Shown one piece after another: positions 46,690 to 54,680 of a stretch of 64,000 bases of DNA. Positions within the stretch are counted from its first letter, which is position 1; each line of letters opens with the position of its first letter. Position numbers and translations under genes: made by a program. The stretch is taken from positions 33,352 through 97,351 of the forward strand of contig CAXBPC010000015.1 in the NCBI GenBank assembly GCA_963977525.1, given 5' to 3'. The notes under the pieces are model-generated. The model made no database searches. It was not told the DNA's origin and saw only the letters and a list, made by a program, of their open reading frames with translations. The stretch is from Ancylomarina sp963977525 (GTDB lineage Bacteria > Bacteroidota > Bacteroidia > Bacteroidales > Marinifilaceae).

Positions 46690-47058
46690 CTAAAGCGTTT
46701 CTTTCTTTTGTGCCCAAATAAGGAAGATAATACCTAACCTACCGATTAAGAAAACACTCATTCCAAAGGCAGGAACTAAAAGGGAAATTTCTAAACCTCC
46801 TGCAAAAACTGAAGGATCAACATTACCACCCGTTCTTTGTAAAGAATCAAAAGCGCCTATTAGGCCCACTATCTGACCTAAAAAACCAAACACAATTGCA
46901 AATAGACTGATTGATGAGATCAAGCGAATAATCTTCTCAACATCTTCTTTTTTCAGAAATGCTCTGGCAACCAAAACCAATGTTAAGATGAGTATTAGCA
47001 ATAGAGGATACATAAATACCGGGCCCCCTTCGTGTAAACGCGTAATTAGATGTGACAT
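46690..47058 (-). CDS. Small MotA/TolQ/ExbB-like membrane protein
   Basis: The 122-residue product begins MSHLITRLHEGGPVFMYPLL. It has three membrane helices with a GFLGQIVGLIGAFDSLQ and ISLLVPAFGMSVFLIGRLG arrangement, as in TolQ/ExbB proton-channel proteins. It is much shorter than the usual 200-240 residues, lacking the cytoplasmic loop. No ExbD, TolR or TonB gene is adjacent. It may be a minimal form or a relative with a different role. It lies upstream of the esterase gene and divergent from a LytS kinase. Confidence 0.75.
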   Translation of the reverse strand: MSHLITRLHEGGPVFMYPLLLILILTLVLVARAFLKKEDVEKIIRLISSISLFAIVFGFLGQIVGLIGAFDSLQRTGGNVDPSVFAGGLEISLLVPAFGMSVFLIGRLGIIFLIWAQKKETL

Positions 47059-47268
47059 AAAATAATTTTTAAATTTGATATTCCACGAATATAAAACTTA
47101 GACCAACTGAAATATTTATTTTGCGATGCTTGAACGGTTTTCATCCCTAATCGACCTATTATAGCCTATTTTCATAAAAAGTGCTATTTTCAAGGTTGAA
47201 TCCCGCATTAAACGAGTCATTCGTCTTATTGAAATGCTCAGGATGAATAAAAAGCCTATTTTGCATTC

Positions 47269-48342
47269 ATGAATTTAACTGAATTATTAAGAAAAATAAA
47301 ATTTGTCCCTTTACACATCCTTTTCTGGGCAGGTGTATGGCAGTTTTATATCTATTTTTTCGGATTCAGTTCCTCAAATCAAACCTACGTCATTTGGTTC
47401 TCGAACATTCTAGTGCCCGTTACCATTGTCACCACCTATTTTGTTATTTATTTTTTAATTCCGAAATACTTATTAGAGAAAAAATACTGGAGTTTCTTGC
47501 TCTATGGCGTATATACTTTAATTGCATCGGCCTACCTGATTACGATATCCATGTTTTTAGGTTTCATGTTTAAAACAGACCTGAACACGGAAATTATGCC
47601 ACCCTTAAGTAAGAGTCTCCCTTTTATTTTAATAAGTGTGTACTTAGTGGTTACATTAGTTTCGGCCTTTAAACTCTTGCGACACAACTACGAATCTATA
47701 GATCGGAACAAGTCTTTAGAAAATAAGATACTGGAAGCCCAACTGCAAATTAAAAATCAGGAGTTGCAATATCTGAAAAAACAGATTCACCCCCATTTTC
47801 TGTTCAATACCCTGAATACGATTTACGGTTTTGCATTAAAACAATCGAAAAGTACGCCAGATATTATCCTGAAACTCTCGAACCTGTTGGACTATATACT
47901 TTATCAGATAGAAAAACCGAAGGTCAGTTTAAAAGAGGAAATACTGCATATAGAAGAATACATTGAACTGGAGAAAATGAGATTTCAGGATAGCCTGATT
48001 GTCAGTTTTAAATCTCAGCCCATATCCGAAACCATTCAAGTAACGCCTATGTTGCTGATTCCTTTTGTTGAAAATGCCTTTAAGCATGGGCATATAATCG
48101 ATGGCTTTTTAAAGGTTGAAGTGGCTATCTCTTTTGAGGAAAATACCTTGAATTTTTCTATTAGGAATACCATTAGACAGACCGACGAAAAGAAGAACAT
48201 CAAAGGAATTGGACTCGACAATATTCAAAAGAGATTACACTTATTATATCAGGATAATTATCAATTAAAGATTGAAGATAATGACCAGTGGTTTTCTGTT
48301 AATTTACTGATCTCTAATTTAAATGCTCCGACAAATGACTAA
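47269..48342 (+). CDS. LytS-type membrane histidine kinase, second pair
   Basis: The 357-residue kinase has four N-terminal transmembrane helices, a coiled-coil linker and the His_kinase domain with KKQIHPHFLFNTLNTI (H176). ENAFKHG and GIGLDNIQKRL mark the ATPase part. It overlaps its partner regulator gene by eight bases and is divergent from the ExbB-like/esterase pair. It is related to the kinase at 41567, but sequence is only moderately similar, so the pairs are paralogues rather than recent copies. Confidence 0.9.
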   Translation: MNLTELLRKIKFVPLHILFWAGVWQFYIYFFGFSSSNQTYVIWFSNILVPVTIVTTYFVIYFLIPKYLLEKKYWSFLLYGVYTLIASAYLITISMFLGFMFKTDLNTEIMPPLSKSLPFILISVYLVVTLVSAFKLLRHNYESIDRNKSLENKILEAQLQIKNQELQYLKKQIHPHFLFNTLNTIYGFALKQSKSTPDIILKLSNLLDYILYQIEKPKVSLKEEILHIEEYIELEKMRFQDSLIVSFKSQPISETIQVTPMLLIPFVENAFKHGHIIDGFLKVEVAISFEENTLNFSIRNTIRQTDEKKNIKGIGLDNIQKRLHLLYQDNYQLKIEDNDQWFSVNLLISNLNAPTND

Positions 48343-49051
48343 ACACATTAATTGTTTGATTATAGATGACGAACCCGTTGCACGTGAAATCATTAAGAAT
48401 CACTTGCATAAGATTGGTCACATGCATGTGTTAGCAAGCTGCAAGAATGCTATTGAAGCTTTTAAGGAAATTAGCGTACATCAGGTCGATTTGATTTTTT
48501 TAGATATCAATATGCCCGAAATATCAGGCTTGCTTTTTGCTAAATCCATCAATAAAAATATTAAAGTCATCTTTACGACTGCCTACCGTGAATATGCCGT
48601 TGATGGGTTCGATTTGCAGGCCGTAGATTATTTGCTGAAACCTATTTCATTTGATCGCCTTTTACAGGCTGTAAATAAATATTTGGGTGAAAGCACCCCA
48701 GACGTAAGCAATTTATCAGCTGAAGTTCTCGAAGAAAAAAGTGATTTTATTTTTGTTCGATCGGATCGCAAAATGATAAAACTTAATTTTTCGGACGTGA
48801 ACTATGTTGAGAGTTTTAGTGACTACATTAAAATTCACTTAGATGACAAGACCATTGTAACGCGTGAAACGATTAGTAGTATTGAAGCCAAATTGCCTCA
48901 AAAGGATTTTTTAAGAATCCATCGTTCCTATATTGCTTCTTTTGCTAAAATTGAATCATTTACAAACGAATGTATCGAGGTGAAAAACAAAACACTTCCA
49001 ATAAGCAGATCCTATAAAAGTGATGTGATGGTAAGACTTAACAAGCCTTAA
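48335..49051 (+). CDS. LytTR-family response regulator, second pair
   Basis: From the ATG at 48335 (MTKHINCLIIDDEP) the product has a receiver domain with D57 (IFLDINMPEISG). A LytTR DNA-binding domain follows (VESFSDYIKIHLDDK, then FLRIHRSYIASFAKI). An in-frame ATG at 48323 would add four residues only. The chosen start overlaps the end of the kinase gene, as in the first pair. Targets are unknown. Confidence 0.9.
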   Translation: MTKHINCLIIDDEPVAREIIKNHLHKIGHMHVLASCKNAIEAFKEISVHQVDLIFLDINMPEISGLLFAKSINKNIKVIFTTAYREYAVDGFDLQAVDYLLKPISFDRLLQAVNKYLGESTPDVSNLSAEVLEEKSDFIFVRSDRKMIKLNFSDVNYVESFSDYIKIHLDDKTIVTRETISSIEAKLPQKDFLRIHRSYIASFAKIESFTNECIEVKNKTLPISRSYKSDVMVRLNKP

Positions 49052-49190
49052 ATCAAGTGGATTTATTCGCCGATTGATGTGTAAACCCATATAAAACTGG
49101 ACTGAATTCATCTCAATTAGACATATAATTAATAATAAGAACCTTTCTTGAAATTTCACTTAGGTGTTATTTCACTATCGTGCAATACAG

Positions 49191-49559
49191 TTACTTAGCC
49201 TCAAACTCCTCCCTCGATTCTAAAATAGCTTCCATATTCTGATCTGCCCAATCAACTAGTTTATTAATGTGGATTAATAAAGATTTACCCCTCTTTGTAA
49301 TTTCATATTCAACACGAGGAGGAATTTCAGGGAAAATTGTACGTTTAACTAAGCCATCTGCTTCCAGAGTACGTAGGGTAACTGTTAGCATTTTCTGCGA
49401 TATGTCACCCGTTGTTTTATGTAATTTATTAAAGCGCATATTGTCTACCTCACCTAAAATCATGAGTACCAATATAGACCACTTATCACCAAATCTATTT
49501 AATATCTTTCTTACTGGGCATTCCTCAGAATGGGAATATATTTCCAAATTTTTTTCCAT
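49191..49559 (-). CDS. HxlR-family transcriptional regulator
   Basis: The 122-residue protein is a winged-helix HxlR regulator with SEECPVRKILNRFGDKWSIL at the start and DISQKMLTVTLRTLEADGLV. The single Cys in ECPVR is the residue used for redox or quinone sensing in HypR/YodB-type members. It is divergent from an NAD(P)H-binding gene and the spacer has a perfect dyad (49654-49670). By analogy with the family it likely represses that neighbour until an electrophile reacts with the cysteine. Confidence 0.92.
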   Translation of the reverse strand: MEKNLEIYSHSEECPVRKILNRFGDKWSILVLMILGEVDNMRFNKLHKTTGDISQKMLTVTLRTLEADGLVKRTIFPEIPPRVEYEITKRGKSLLIHINKLVDWADQNMEAILESREEFEAK

Positions 49560-49653
49560 TTTATCGTATTGATTTTCAATAATAGTTACTTCGAGGTAAG
49601 TTTAGCACCTTGTGGTACCTTCTTGTAGATCAACCACTCTCCATTTATCTTTG

Positions 49654-49670
49654 ACTTACCAAAAGTAAGT
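49654..49670. promoter_or_regulatory. Candidate HxlR operator
   Basis: acttaccaaaagtaagt is a perfect 6-bp inverted repeat with a 5-base centre. It lies in the 159-base spacer between the HxlR gene and the NAD(P)H-binding gene, 48 bases before the latter's ATG. Confidence 0.65.
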
Positions 49671-49718
49671 TAACTACATATAGTAATCAAAAAAAATAAT
49701 ACTAAAAATAGAAGTAAG

Positions 49719-50591
49719 ATGACTAAGATTTTAATTACAGGTGCTACCGGAAACTTGGGTAAATTAGTTATTACTCATTTATTGAAAACGATTAAGTCTG
49801 AGAATTTAGCCGTTCTGGTTCGTAAAGCAGATGATTTAGGAGCTTTGAAATTGCAAGGCCTTGATGCCCGGTTAGGTGATTATTCAGATTATGAATCCCT
49901 AGTTAAGGCTTTTAATGGAATTGATAAATTGTTCTTTATATCGGGTAGCGAATTTGTTGGTCGTTCTCAACATCATGAAAATGTTATAAAGGCAGCTAAG
50001 AAAGCAGGTGTTAAACATGTGGTTTATACGAGTTTTCAACGTAAAAATGAAACAAAAACATCTCCAATGGCTTTTGTGATTGAAGACCATATCTATACTG
50101 AGAACCTTTTAAAAGAATCAGGTTTGACTTACACTATTCTGAAACACAACCTTTATATGGATATGCTACCTCTTTTTATTGGTGATAAAGTGCTTGAAAC
50201 GGGGCTTATTTATCAACCTACAGGTGATGGGAAGACAGCTTTTACCTTAAGAGATGATATGGCCGAGCTTGCAGGGCATATATTAACATCCGAAGGTCAC
50301 GAAAATAAAACCTATGATGTTTCGACTGATATGGCCTATTCGTATCAAGAAATAACAGCTCTTATAACGAAACTTACGGGAAAAGAGATCCGTTACACGT
50401 CACCATCGGTAGAAGAATTTACCAATACCCTGAAAAAGGCAGATGTTCCCGATGAGTATATTGGGCTATTTAAAGGCTTTGCATTGGCTATAAAAGACGG
50501 AGAGCTTGATAAAACGAGTACCATATTTGAACAGATGATTGGGCGCAAGGCAACCACGCTTGAGACTTTTCTATGTGAAGTATATGTGTAA
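49719..50591 (+). CDS. NmrA-like NAD(P)H-binding protein (quinone-oxidoreductase type)
   Basis: The 290-residue protein is an atypical short-chain dehydrogenase with N-terminal nucleotide motif TGATGNLG, KAAKKAGVKHVVYTSF and a C-terminal substrate region. It is most like the QOR2/QorB-type NAD(P)H:quinone oxidoreductases, lacking the classical YxxxK catalytic pair in its usual place. It is divergent from an HxlR regulator, a common pairing. A cupin-ferredoxin gene follows 50 bases later on the same strand. Confidence 0.88.
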   Translation: MTKILITGATGNLGKLVITHLLKTIKSENLAVLVRKADDLGALKLQGLDARLGDYSDYESLVKAFNGIDKLFFISGSEFVGRSQHHENVIKAAKKAGVKHVVYTSFQRKNETKTSPMAFVIEDHIYTENLLKESGLTYTILKHNLYMDMLPLFIGDKVLETGLIYQPTGDGKTAFTLRDDMAELAGHILTSEGHENKTYDVSTDMAYSYQEITALITKLTGKEIRYTSPSVEEFTNTLKKADVPDEYIGLFKGFALAIKDGELDKTSTIFEQMIGRKATTLETFLCEVYV

Positions 50592-50641
50592 GTAAACTGA
50601 GTGATTTTATAGTGTTAGTAACTGATTTTAAAATTTAGAAA

Positions 50642-51205
50642 ATGGATTTAAATTCTATTAAAGAAGCAATCAAAACGAACGTATATCATATCCATCCAGA
50701 TCTAAAAGTTCCTTATCATGAACATGGAACTCAAGATGAAATTTTTTATTGTATAAAGGGTTCTGGGCTTGGCATAGTAGACGGCAAAGAAGTAGAATTA
50801 ACGGTAGGGGATGTATTAGTTGCTCCTGCTGGTTCGATGCATACCCTTAAAACCGATGGCGATCTATATGTAACGGCTTTCCTTATACCTGTAAATCGAA
50901 TTATCTGTCACTGCAAACAAGTGAGTTATGGTGATATTAGAAAGGCAATGGTAGGTGGTGCTCGTACTGTAGAGGATATACAAGAGATTACAGGAGCAGG
51001 AACCGAATGTGGGAATTGTATTGGAGATATTAAAAAAATATTAGCATTAGCCTGTAGCTGCAAGATGGTTACCATGGAAGCTGTTGTTGATGCAGTTAAT
51101 GGTGGGCCATGTACAGTTGAAAAAATTGGAGACGTAACAGGAGCGGGTACCGATTGTGGAAATTGTAAACTTCTATTACAGAATATGATTTATACAAAGA
51201 GGTAA
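50642..51205 (+). CDS. Cupin fused to two BFD-like (2Fe-2S) domains
   Basis: This 187-residue protein has an N-terminal cupin (residues about 10-80; PYHEHGTQDE and H67 supply a metal site H26, H28, E33, H67). Two consecutive BFD-like iron-sulfur modules follow. The first has C89, C91, C123 and C126 (CHCKQV ... GAGTECGNC). The second has C138, C140, C172 and C175 (CSCKMV ... GAGTDCGNC). BFD-like domains normally carry a 2Fe-2S cluster with this C-x-C ... C-x2-C spacing. I do not know this domain order from a named family. It follows the NAD(P)H-binding gene and may be in the same transcript. A redox-sensing or electron-handling role is inferred. Confidence 0.85.
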   Translation: MDLNSIKEAIKTNVYHIHPDLKVPYHEHGTQDEIFYCIKGSGLGIVDGKEVELTVGDVLVAPAGSMHTLKTDGDLYVTAFLIPVNRIICHCKQVSYGDIRKAMVGGARTVEDIQEITGAGTECGNCIGDIKKILALACSCKMVTMEAVVDAVNGGPCTVEKIGDVTGAGTDCGNCKLLLQNMIYTKR

Positions 51206-51279
51206 TTTAACTAGAGATTTCTAAAGAAACTCAAAGAAATATCATTAAAAAAGACCTGATAAGTTAACTGTTGGACAAG

Positions 51280-51330
51280 AAAATCCTCCTAAGTGTGTAC
51301 TTAGGAGGATTTTCTCGGCAGCCCCAACAG
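51280..51330 (+). repeat. 51-bp copy of terminator plus tRNA-Arg 3' end
   Basis: Bases 51280-51313 are the hairpin (aaaatcctcctaagtgtg, a tactt loop region, then the complement) and 51314-51330 are ctcggcagccccaacag. The whole block matches 63125-63175, at and beyond the 3' end of the functional tRNA-Arg gene, with two mismatches. The hairpin also terminates the cupin gene transcript. Its tRNA-derived tail suggests an attachment-site remnant. Confidence 0.85.
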
Positions 51331-51688
51331 TATTCAGATGAAAAGCTCTTAAGCTTTAAATACTAACACATTATGGGATTAAAAGTATTTTAATATCCCC
51401 TTATTTGTCTCCCACTTATTTCTATTTCTTTAAGGCTAATCAACGAGCAAGACAAAAGTAGAGCCTACATTTATGCTATTCATAATTCATACTCGTGATT
51501 TATTTAAGGATAAAAAAAATACCGGAATATAGTTGTTCAGGTATTTTTAAAATTTACAAGAGTTTAATTATTTTATAATTTCAAAGTGGTCTATACTTTT
51601 TACATCCTTAACTTTTCAATTATACCATGCATTAACAACTAATGGTATCCTTCCTATTCTATTTAAACATTAGTGCAAAGTGTTACTC
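51331..51688. other. Spacer after the 51-bp repeat, no gene
   Basis: The first roughly 60 bases resemble those after the diverged copy at 34307-34363 (shared tctaagc-, aaatactaacac-type pieces). The remainder is AT-rich and holds no recognisable gene. Confidence 0.4.
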
Positions 51689-52633
51689 TTATTTGGCTTT
51701 CATTTCTCTTGCATCATAATGAAAAATTCCTCCCCCGTAAGTTGCTATAATTAAACTCATGTATTTTCTATCAGGAATAAACTCTATTTTATTTATGTAA
51801 CATTTCAACCGTAAAGTGTATATATTAAATGGAGTTACAATCTTAATTCGCTTGTTATGACCCGCAAAACCAAAACTATTATCATCACTACAGTCAATTG
51901 TAGTAAGCCAATTAGTGGCTACTTTTTGTTCTGCTAATAGTTGGATATCTGCCAAGTTAGAAATATCCCATTGTTTTATTCTCCCATCATCACCACAGGA
52001 TAATATCTTGGTTCTGTTAGGACTAACACTAATATCCCTAACCCAAGTTTTGTGGGCTAACCACTGATTTATCTTTTTTCTCAATGACAATTCCCATATT
52101 ATGATTGAACCATCAGCACTGCATGTAGCGATTAGGTTATCATCAATAAATTCCACATCTAAGACATCATCGGTATGGCCTTTAAACACTGTGATTATTT
52201 CGCCAGTTTTTGAGTCTGTAATAACTACATTTTTATCTGTTGCTGCAGATGCAATAAACTTATCATTCGGACTAAACTTTACCGAAAGAATTATTCCACT
52301 ATGTGGTTTGGCTTCAAAAAGTGGAAGGCCTGACTTTGAATCCCAGACTACCAATAAACTATCTTTGCCACCTGAAACAATAAAGTTGCCTGAATTTGAA
52401 AAATTGATTGCACGAATGCTATTTGTATGTATTTCCTTAAATTCAGATACTAATCTGGGATTTTCTATCGTCCATAATTCAATTTTAGATTCAAACGGTA
52501 AGGCAATTAAATTACCTTTGCTATTAATGCTAAAATCAAAAACATTTGATTCTGAATCTCCATAGTAGTTTTGGGTTTTTGATTCTTCCAGCGAAATAAA
52601 AATAAAAAACACTGCTAATAATATGATCCTCAT
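51689..52633 (-). CDS. Secreted WD40-repeat protein
   Basis: The 314-residue product has a signal peptide (MRIILLAVFFIFISL) and about five to six WD40 blades. Recognisable repeats are SGNFIVSGGKDSLLVVWD, NDKFIASAATDKNVVITD, DDNLIATCSADGSIIIWE and TKILSCGDDGRIKQWD. The protein would fold as a propeller in the periplasm or at the surface and most likely binds other proteins. It is the last gene of a tightly packed three-gene operon with an outer-membrane protein gene four bases upstream. Confidence 0.87.
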   Translation of the reverse strand: MRIILLAVFFIFISLEESKTQNYYGDSESNVFDFSINSKGNLIALPFESKIELWTIENPRLVSEFKEIHTNSIRAINFSNSGNFIVSGGKDSLLVVWDSKSGLPLFEAKPHSGIILSVKFSPNDKFIASAATDKNVVITDSKTGEIITVFKGHTDDVLDVEFIDDNLIATCSADGSIIIWELSLRKKINQWLAHKTWVRDISVSPNRTKILSCGDDGRIKQWDISNLADIQLLAEQKVATNWLTTIDCSDDNSFGFAGHNKRIKIVTPFNIYTLRLKCYINKIEFIPDRKYMSLIIATYGGGIFHYDAREMKAK

Positions 52634-52637
52634 AATA

Positions 52638-53354
52638 CTAATAATAAAAGCGTTTGTTCTTAAAAATTTTATATTGTAATCCGACTAAAATATTAGCTTC
52701 ACGATACAATGTTGGTGATTTCTTATCAACAAGTGGGTTTTTAGTCAACGAAAATGCAAGTTCTAAAGTAAAAAACACTCTATCTGTTAATTTTGTTTCT
52801 GTGCCAAAAGATACTTCGAAGGATGGTGCTAAAGAAAATTTGTTAATCGAGGGAATTCTTAAATCTACCGCATAAGTCGTATATATATTATCTGTTTGTT
52901 CAATGCTTGTATATAATGTTTCATCAGCCTTAACCTTAAATAAATTAAGGTAGATGTTAGTTTTTATAAAAGGTGATACTATGAAATGGTCATTTTTTAA
53001 AAGATTAAATTTATTTATAAATCCAATGGAAGTTGATGAAAATTTTAACTTGTGATACATGTCATTTACCTTACTATTAACTCGATAAGAATTAAATCCT
53101 ATAACAATACCTGGCTGATACTTGAATGAAAGATCTGAGTAGAGTATTCCAAAATTGAAAGCTTGATTCTTTTCTAAATCCCCTAAAATAGTAGGAATTA
53201 AAACTCCATCAGAATTCCTGAATTCACTCGGGAAACTATTATAGATGTTGGATTTGTAGTTTACTAGAATATCAATCTTATTATCAATTTGACCAAACAT
53301 TGAAAAATGTATTGAGATCAAGAAACAAATTAACAACAGTACAGTCTTATTCAT
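52638..53354 (-). CDS. Predicted outer-membrane beta-barrel protein
   Basis: The 238-residue product has a signal peptide (MNKTVLLLICFLISIHFSMFG) and long alternating strands (VFFTLELAFSLTK, ANILVGLQYKIFKNKRFYY). The terminal aromatic residue is typical of a small outer-membrane barrel. I do not recognise a named family. It sits directly between a lipoprotein gene (no gap) and a WD40 protein gene (four-base gap), so the three are very likely co-translated and act together at the envelope. Confidence 0.75.
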   Translation of the reverse strand: MNKTVLLLICFLISIHFSMFGQIDNKIDILVNYKSNIYNSFPSEFRNSDGVLIPTILGDLEKNQAFNFGILYSDLSFKYQPGIVIGFNSYRVNSKVNDMYHKLKFSSTSIGFINKFNLLKNDHFIVSPFIKTNIYLNLFKVKADETLYTSIEQTDNIYTTYAVDLRIPSINKFSLAPSFEVSFGTETKLTDRVFFTLELAFSLTKNPLVDKKSPTLYREANILVGLQYKIFKNKRFYY

Positions 53355-53783
53355 TTATTCCCTAATTAAATTAACTTCCTTAACAATAAATATGGTCTCC
53401 CCATAATGTGGTGACATGACAATTGCTTCATCATAACGATAATACCCTTTTGTAAACATCTCATTCTCAATAGACTTAAATCGTATATATATTGTATCAT
53501 ATTCTACATTCATAAGATTAACTGACCTCATTTGTCCATAATATCCTTTACGGGTAGTATGAATATCAATTTCGTTTGTTTTGCTTAACATATCTTCATA
53601 TGAACTATAAAAATAAACTCTCCTTGTATAGGTTTCTGTACCACCCCATGGTTCATTGGGCAATGCAAAAACATTAACAACCAGACTCTTAGAAGACTCT
53701 CTCAATTCCCAGTCTATAACTGGGTCACTTTTGCAGCCAATAAATAAAACTATACTAAAGACGCATAATATTTTCCGATTCAT
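53355..53783 (-). CDS. Small lipoprotein, first gene of WD40 operon
   Basis: The 142-residue product has a lipoprotein signal (MNRKILCVFSIVLFIGC, with C17 lipidated) and no recognised domain. The mature part has short beta-like strands (YTRRVYFYSSYEDML, FKSIENEMFTKGYYRYDE). It abuts the next gene without a gap. Function is unknown. It may anchor or chaperone the barrel protein. Confidence 0.7.
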   Translation of the reverse strand: MNRKILCVFSIVLFIGCKSDPVIDWELRESSKSLVVNVFALPNEPWGGTETYTRRVYFYSSYEDMLSKTNEIDIHTTRKGYYGQMRSVNLMNVEYDTIYIRFKSIENEMFTKGYYRYDEAIVMSPHYGETIFIVKEVNLIRE

Positions 53784-54113
53784 ATCAATAGATTAATAAA
53801 ATTTACCCTACTCAACATTCTCACCCCCCCATTTAACCACACAACTGTAGCGTTTTACAATGCAAAACAACTCATCCTTTTTGGTCTGTCTCTGTTGCAT
53901 AAGTTGTTTTATGTGTCATTATTTGAAATAAACCAAACCTTCTAATGTTACTTTTTCAAAATTTAATATTTATTTATTTTATGAATATAACGACACTTAA
54001 ATAATAAACAAAACTTCAAATTATTACATCGCATGTATTCTACTCTCTAAAAGAGGCTCTAGCATGGGGAGGAACCTAAATTGAACTAATAAAATTTAGC
54101 AAAATATAGAATT
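53784..54113. other. Spacer before the tRNA-like remnant
   Basis: This is the leader region of the lipoprotein operon and AT-rich sequence. No gene or repeat was recognised until the tRNA-like sequence at 54114. Confidence 0.4.
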
Positions 54114-54184
54114 AGTCCAAATAGGATTCGAACCTAGATCTATTGTTTAGGAAACAACTAATCTATCCCTTGAACTATGGGCAC
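54114..54184 (-). pseudogene. Degenerate tRNA-Arg(CCU)-like remnant
   Basis: Read on the minus strand, this 71-base sequence follows the tRNA-Arg at 63164-63235 throughout. It has D loop AAGGGATA, anticodon loop ttcctaa with anticodon CCU, and T loop ttcgaat. But the acceptor arms (GTGCCCA against TTGGAC) fail at three pairs and the D stem at one or more. It is therefore unlikely to be a functional tRNA. Its location beside an integrase stub fits an attachment-site copy from an integrative element. Confidence 0.82.
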
Positions 54185-54271
54185 TTATGAGTATTGATAG
54201 ATCTGTGATGATTCTCAAATCAGGCCATTTCAGGAGCTGTATTTCCTAAATGGTTCCACAAAACCATCGCA

Positions 54272-54484
54272 ATGAGAATTCGATTTTATCCAACTAAAAC
54301 AACAGGAGAAGGCAAACTAAGACTCTGTGCAATTCTAAATCGTTCCCAGAATTTCAAAACAACAATTCCATTATCAATTGATGTCAAATATTGGGATAAA
54401 ACCAGGCAATTTGCAAGTGGATCTGATGGTGCTAATGAATTTAATCAACAACTTGATCAAGTCCGCTTAGAAGGGCTCAAATAA
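54272..54484 (+). pseudogene. Tyrosine-integrase N-terminal stub
   Basis: The 70-residue frame (MRIRFYPTKTTGEGKLRLCA, then IPLSIDVKYWDKTRQFASG) matches the Arm-DNA-binding domain at the start of Bacteroidota tyrosine recombinases. A full integrase has about 400 residues with a C-terminal R-HxxR-Y catalytic set. Here the frame stops after 70 codons and no catalytic part follows before 54681. It lies 87 bases beyond the tRNA-like remnant, where an integrase normally sits. Confidence 0.8.
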
Positions 54485-54680
54485 AAAAGTTAATAATCCG
54501 ATCAGCTTCAGCGTTTTAGTAACTCCAACAGGACCCAGACCAGAACAAATTAAGCCTTAACTACTAGAATTTCACAAGAGTCAATTTATTTCAACACACC
54601 CTTATATCATCCTTACTATTAGTTGATTACAGGATTTAAAGCCTTGCCTAAACAGCGTCATAATACAGTTTAGGTTTTGT
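54485..54680. other. Spacer after the integrase stub
   Basis: No integrase catalytic sequence is readable in any frame. The region is a short AT-rich spacer before the glutamate-synthase-like gene's stop codon. Confidence 0.4.

Noticed and set aside
54114..54184. Second functional tRNA-Arg
   Set aside because: Acceptor arms fail at three pairs and the D stem is broken; it is a degenerate copy.
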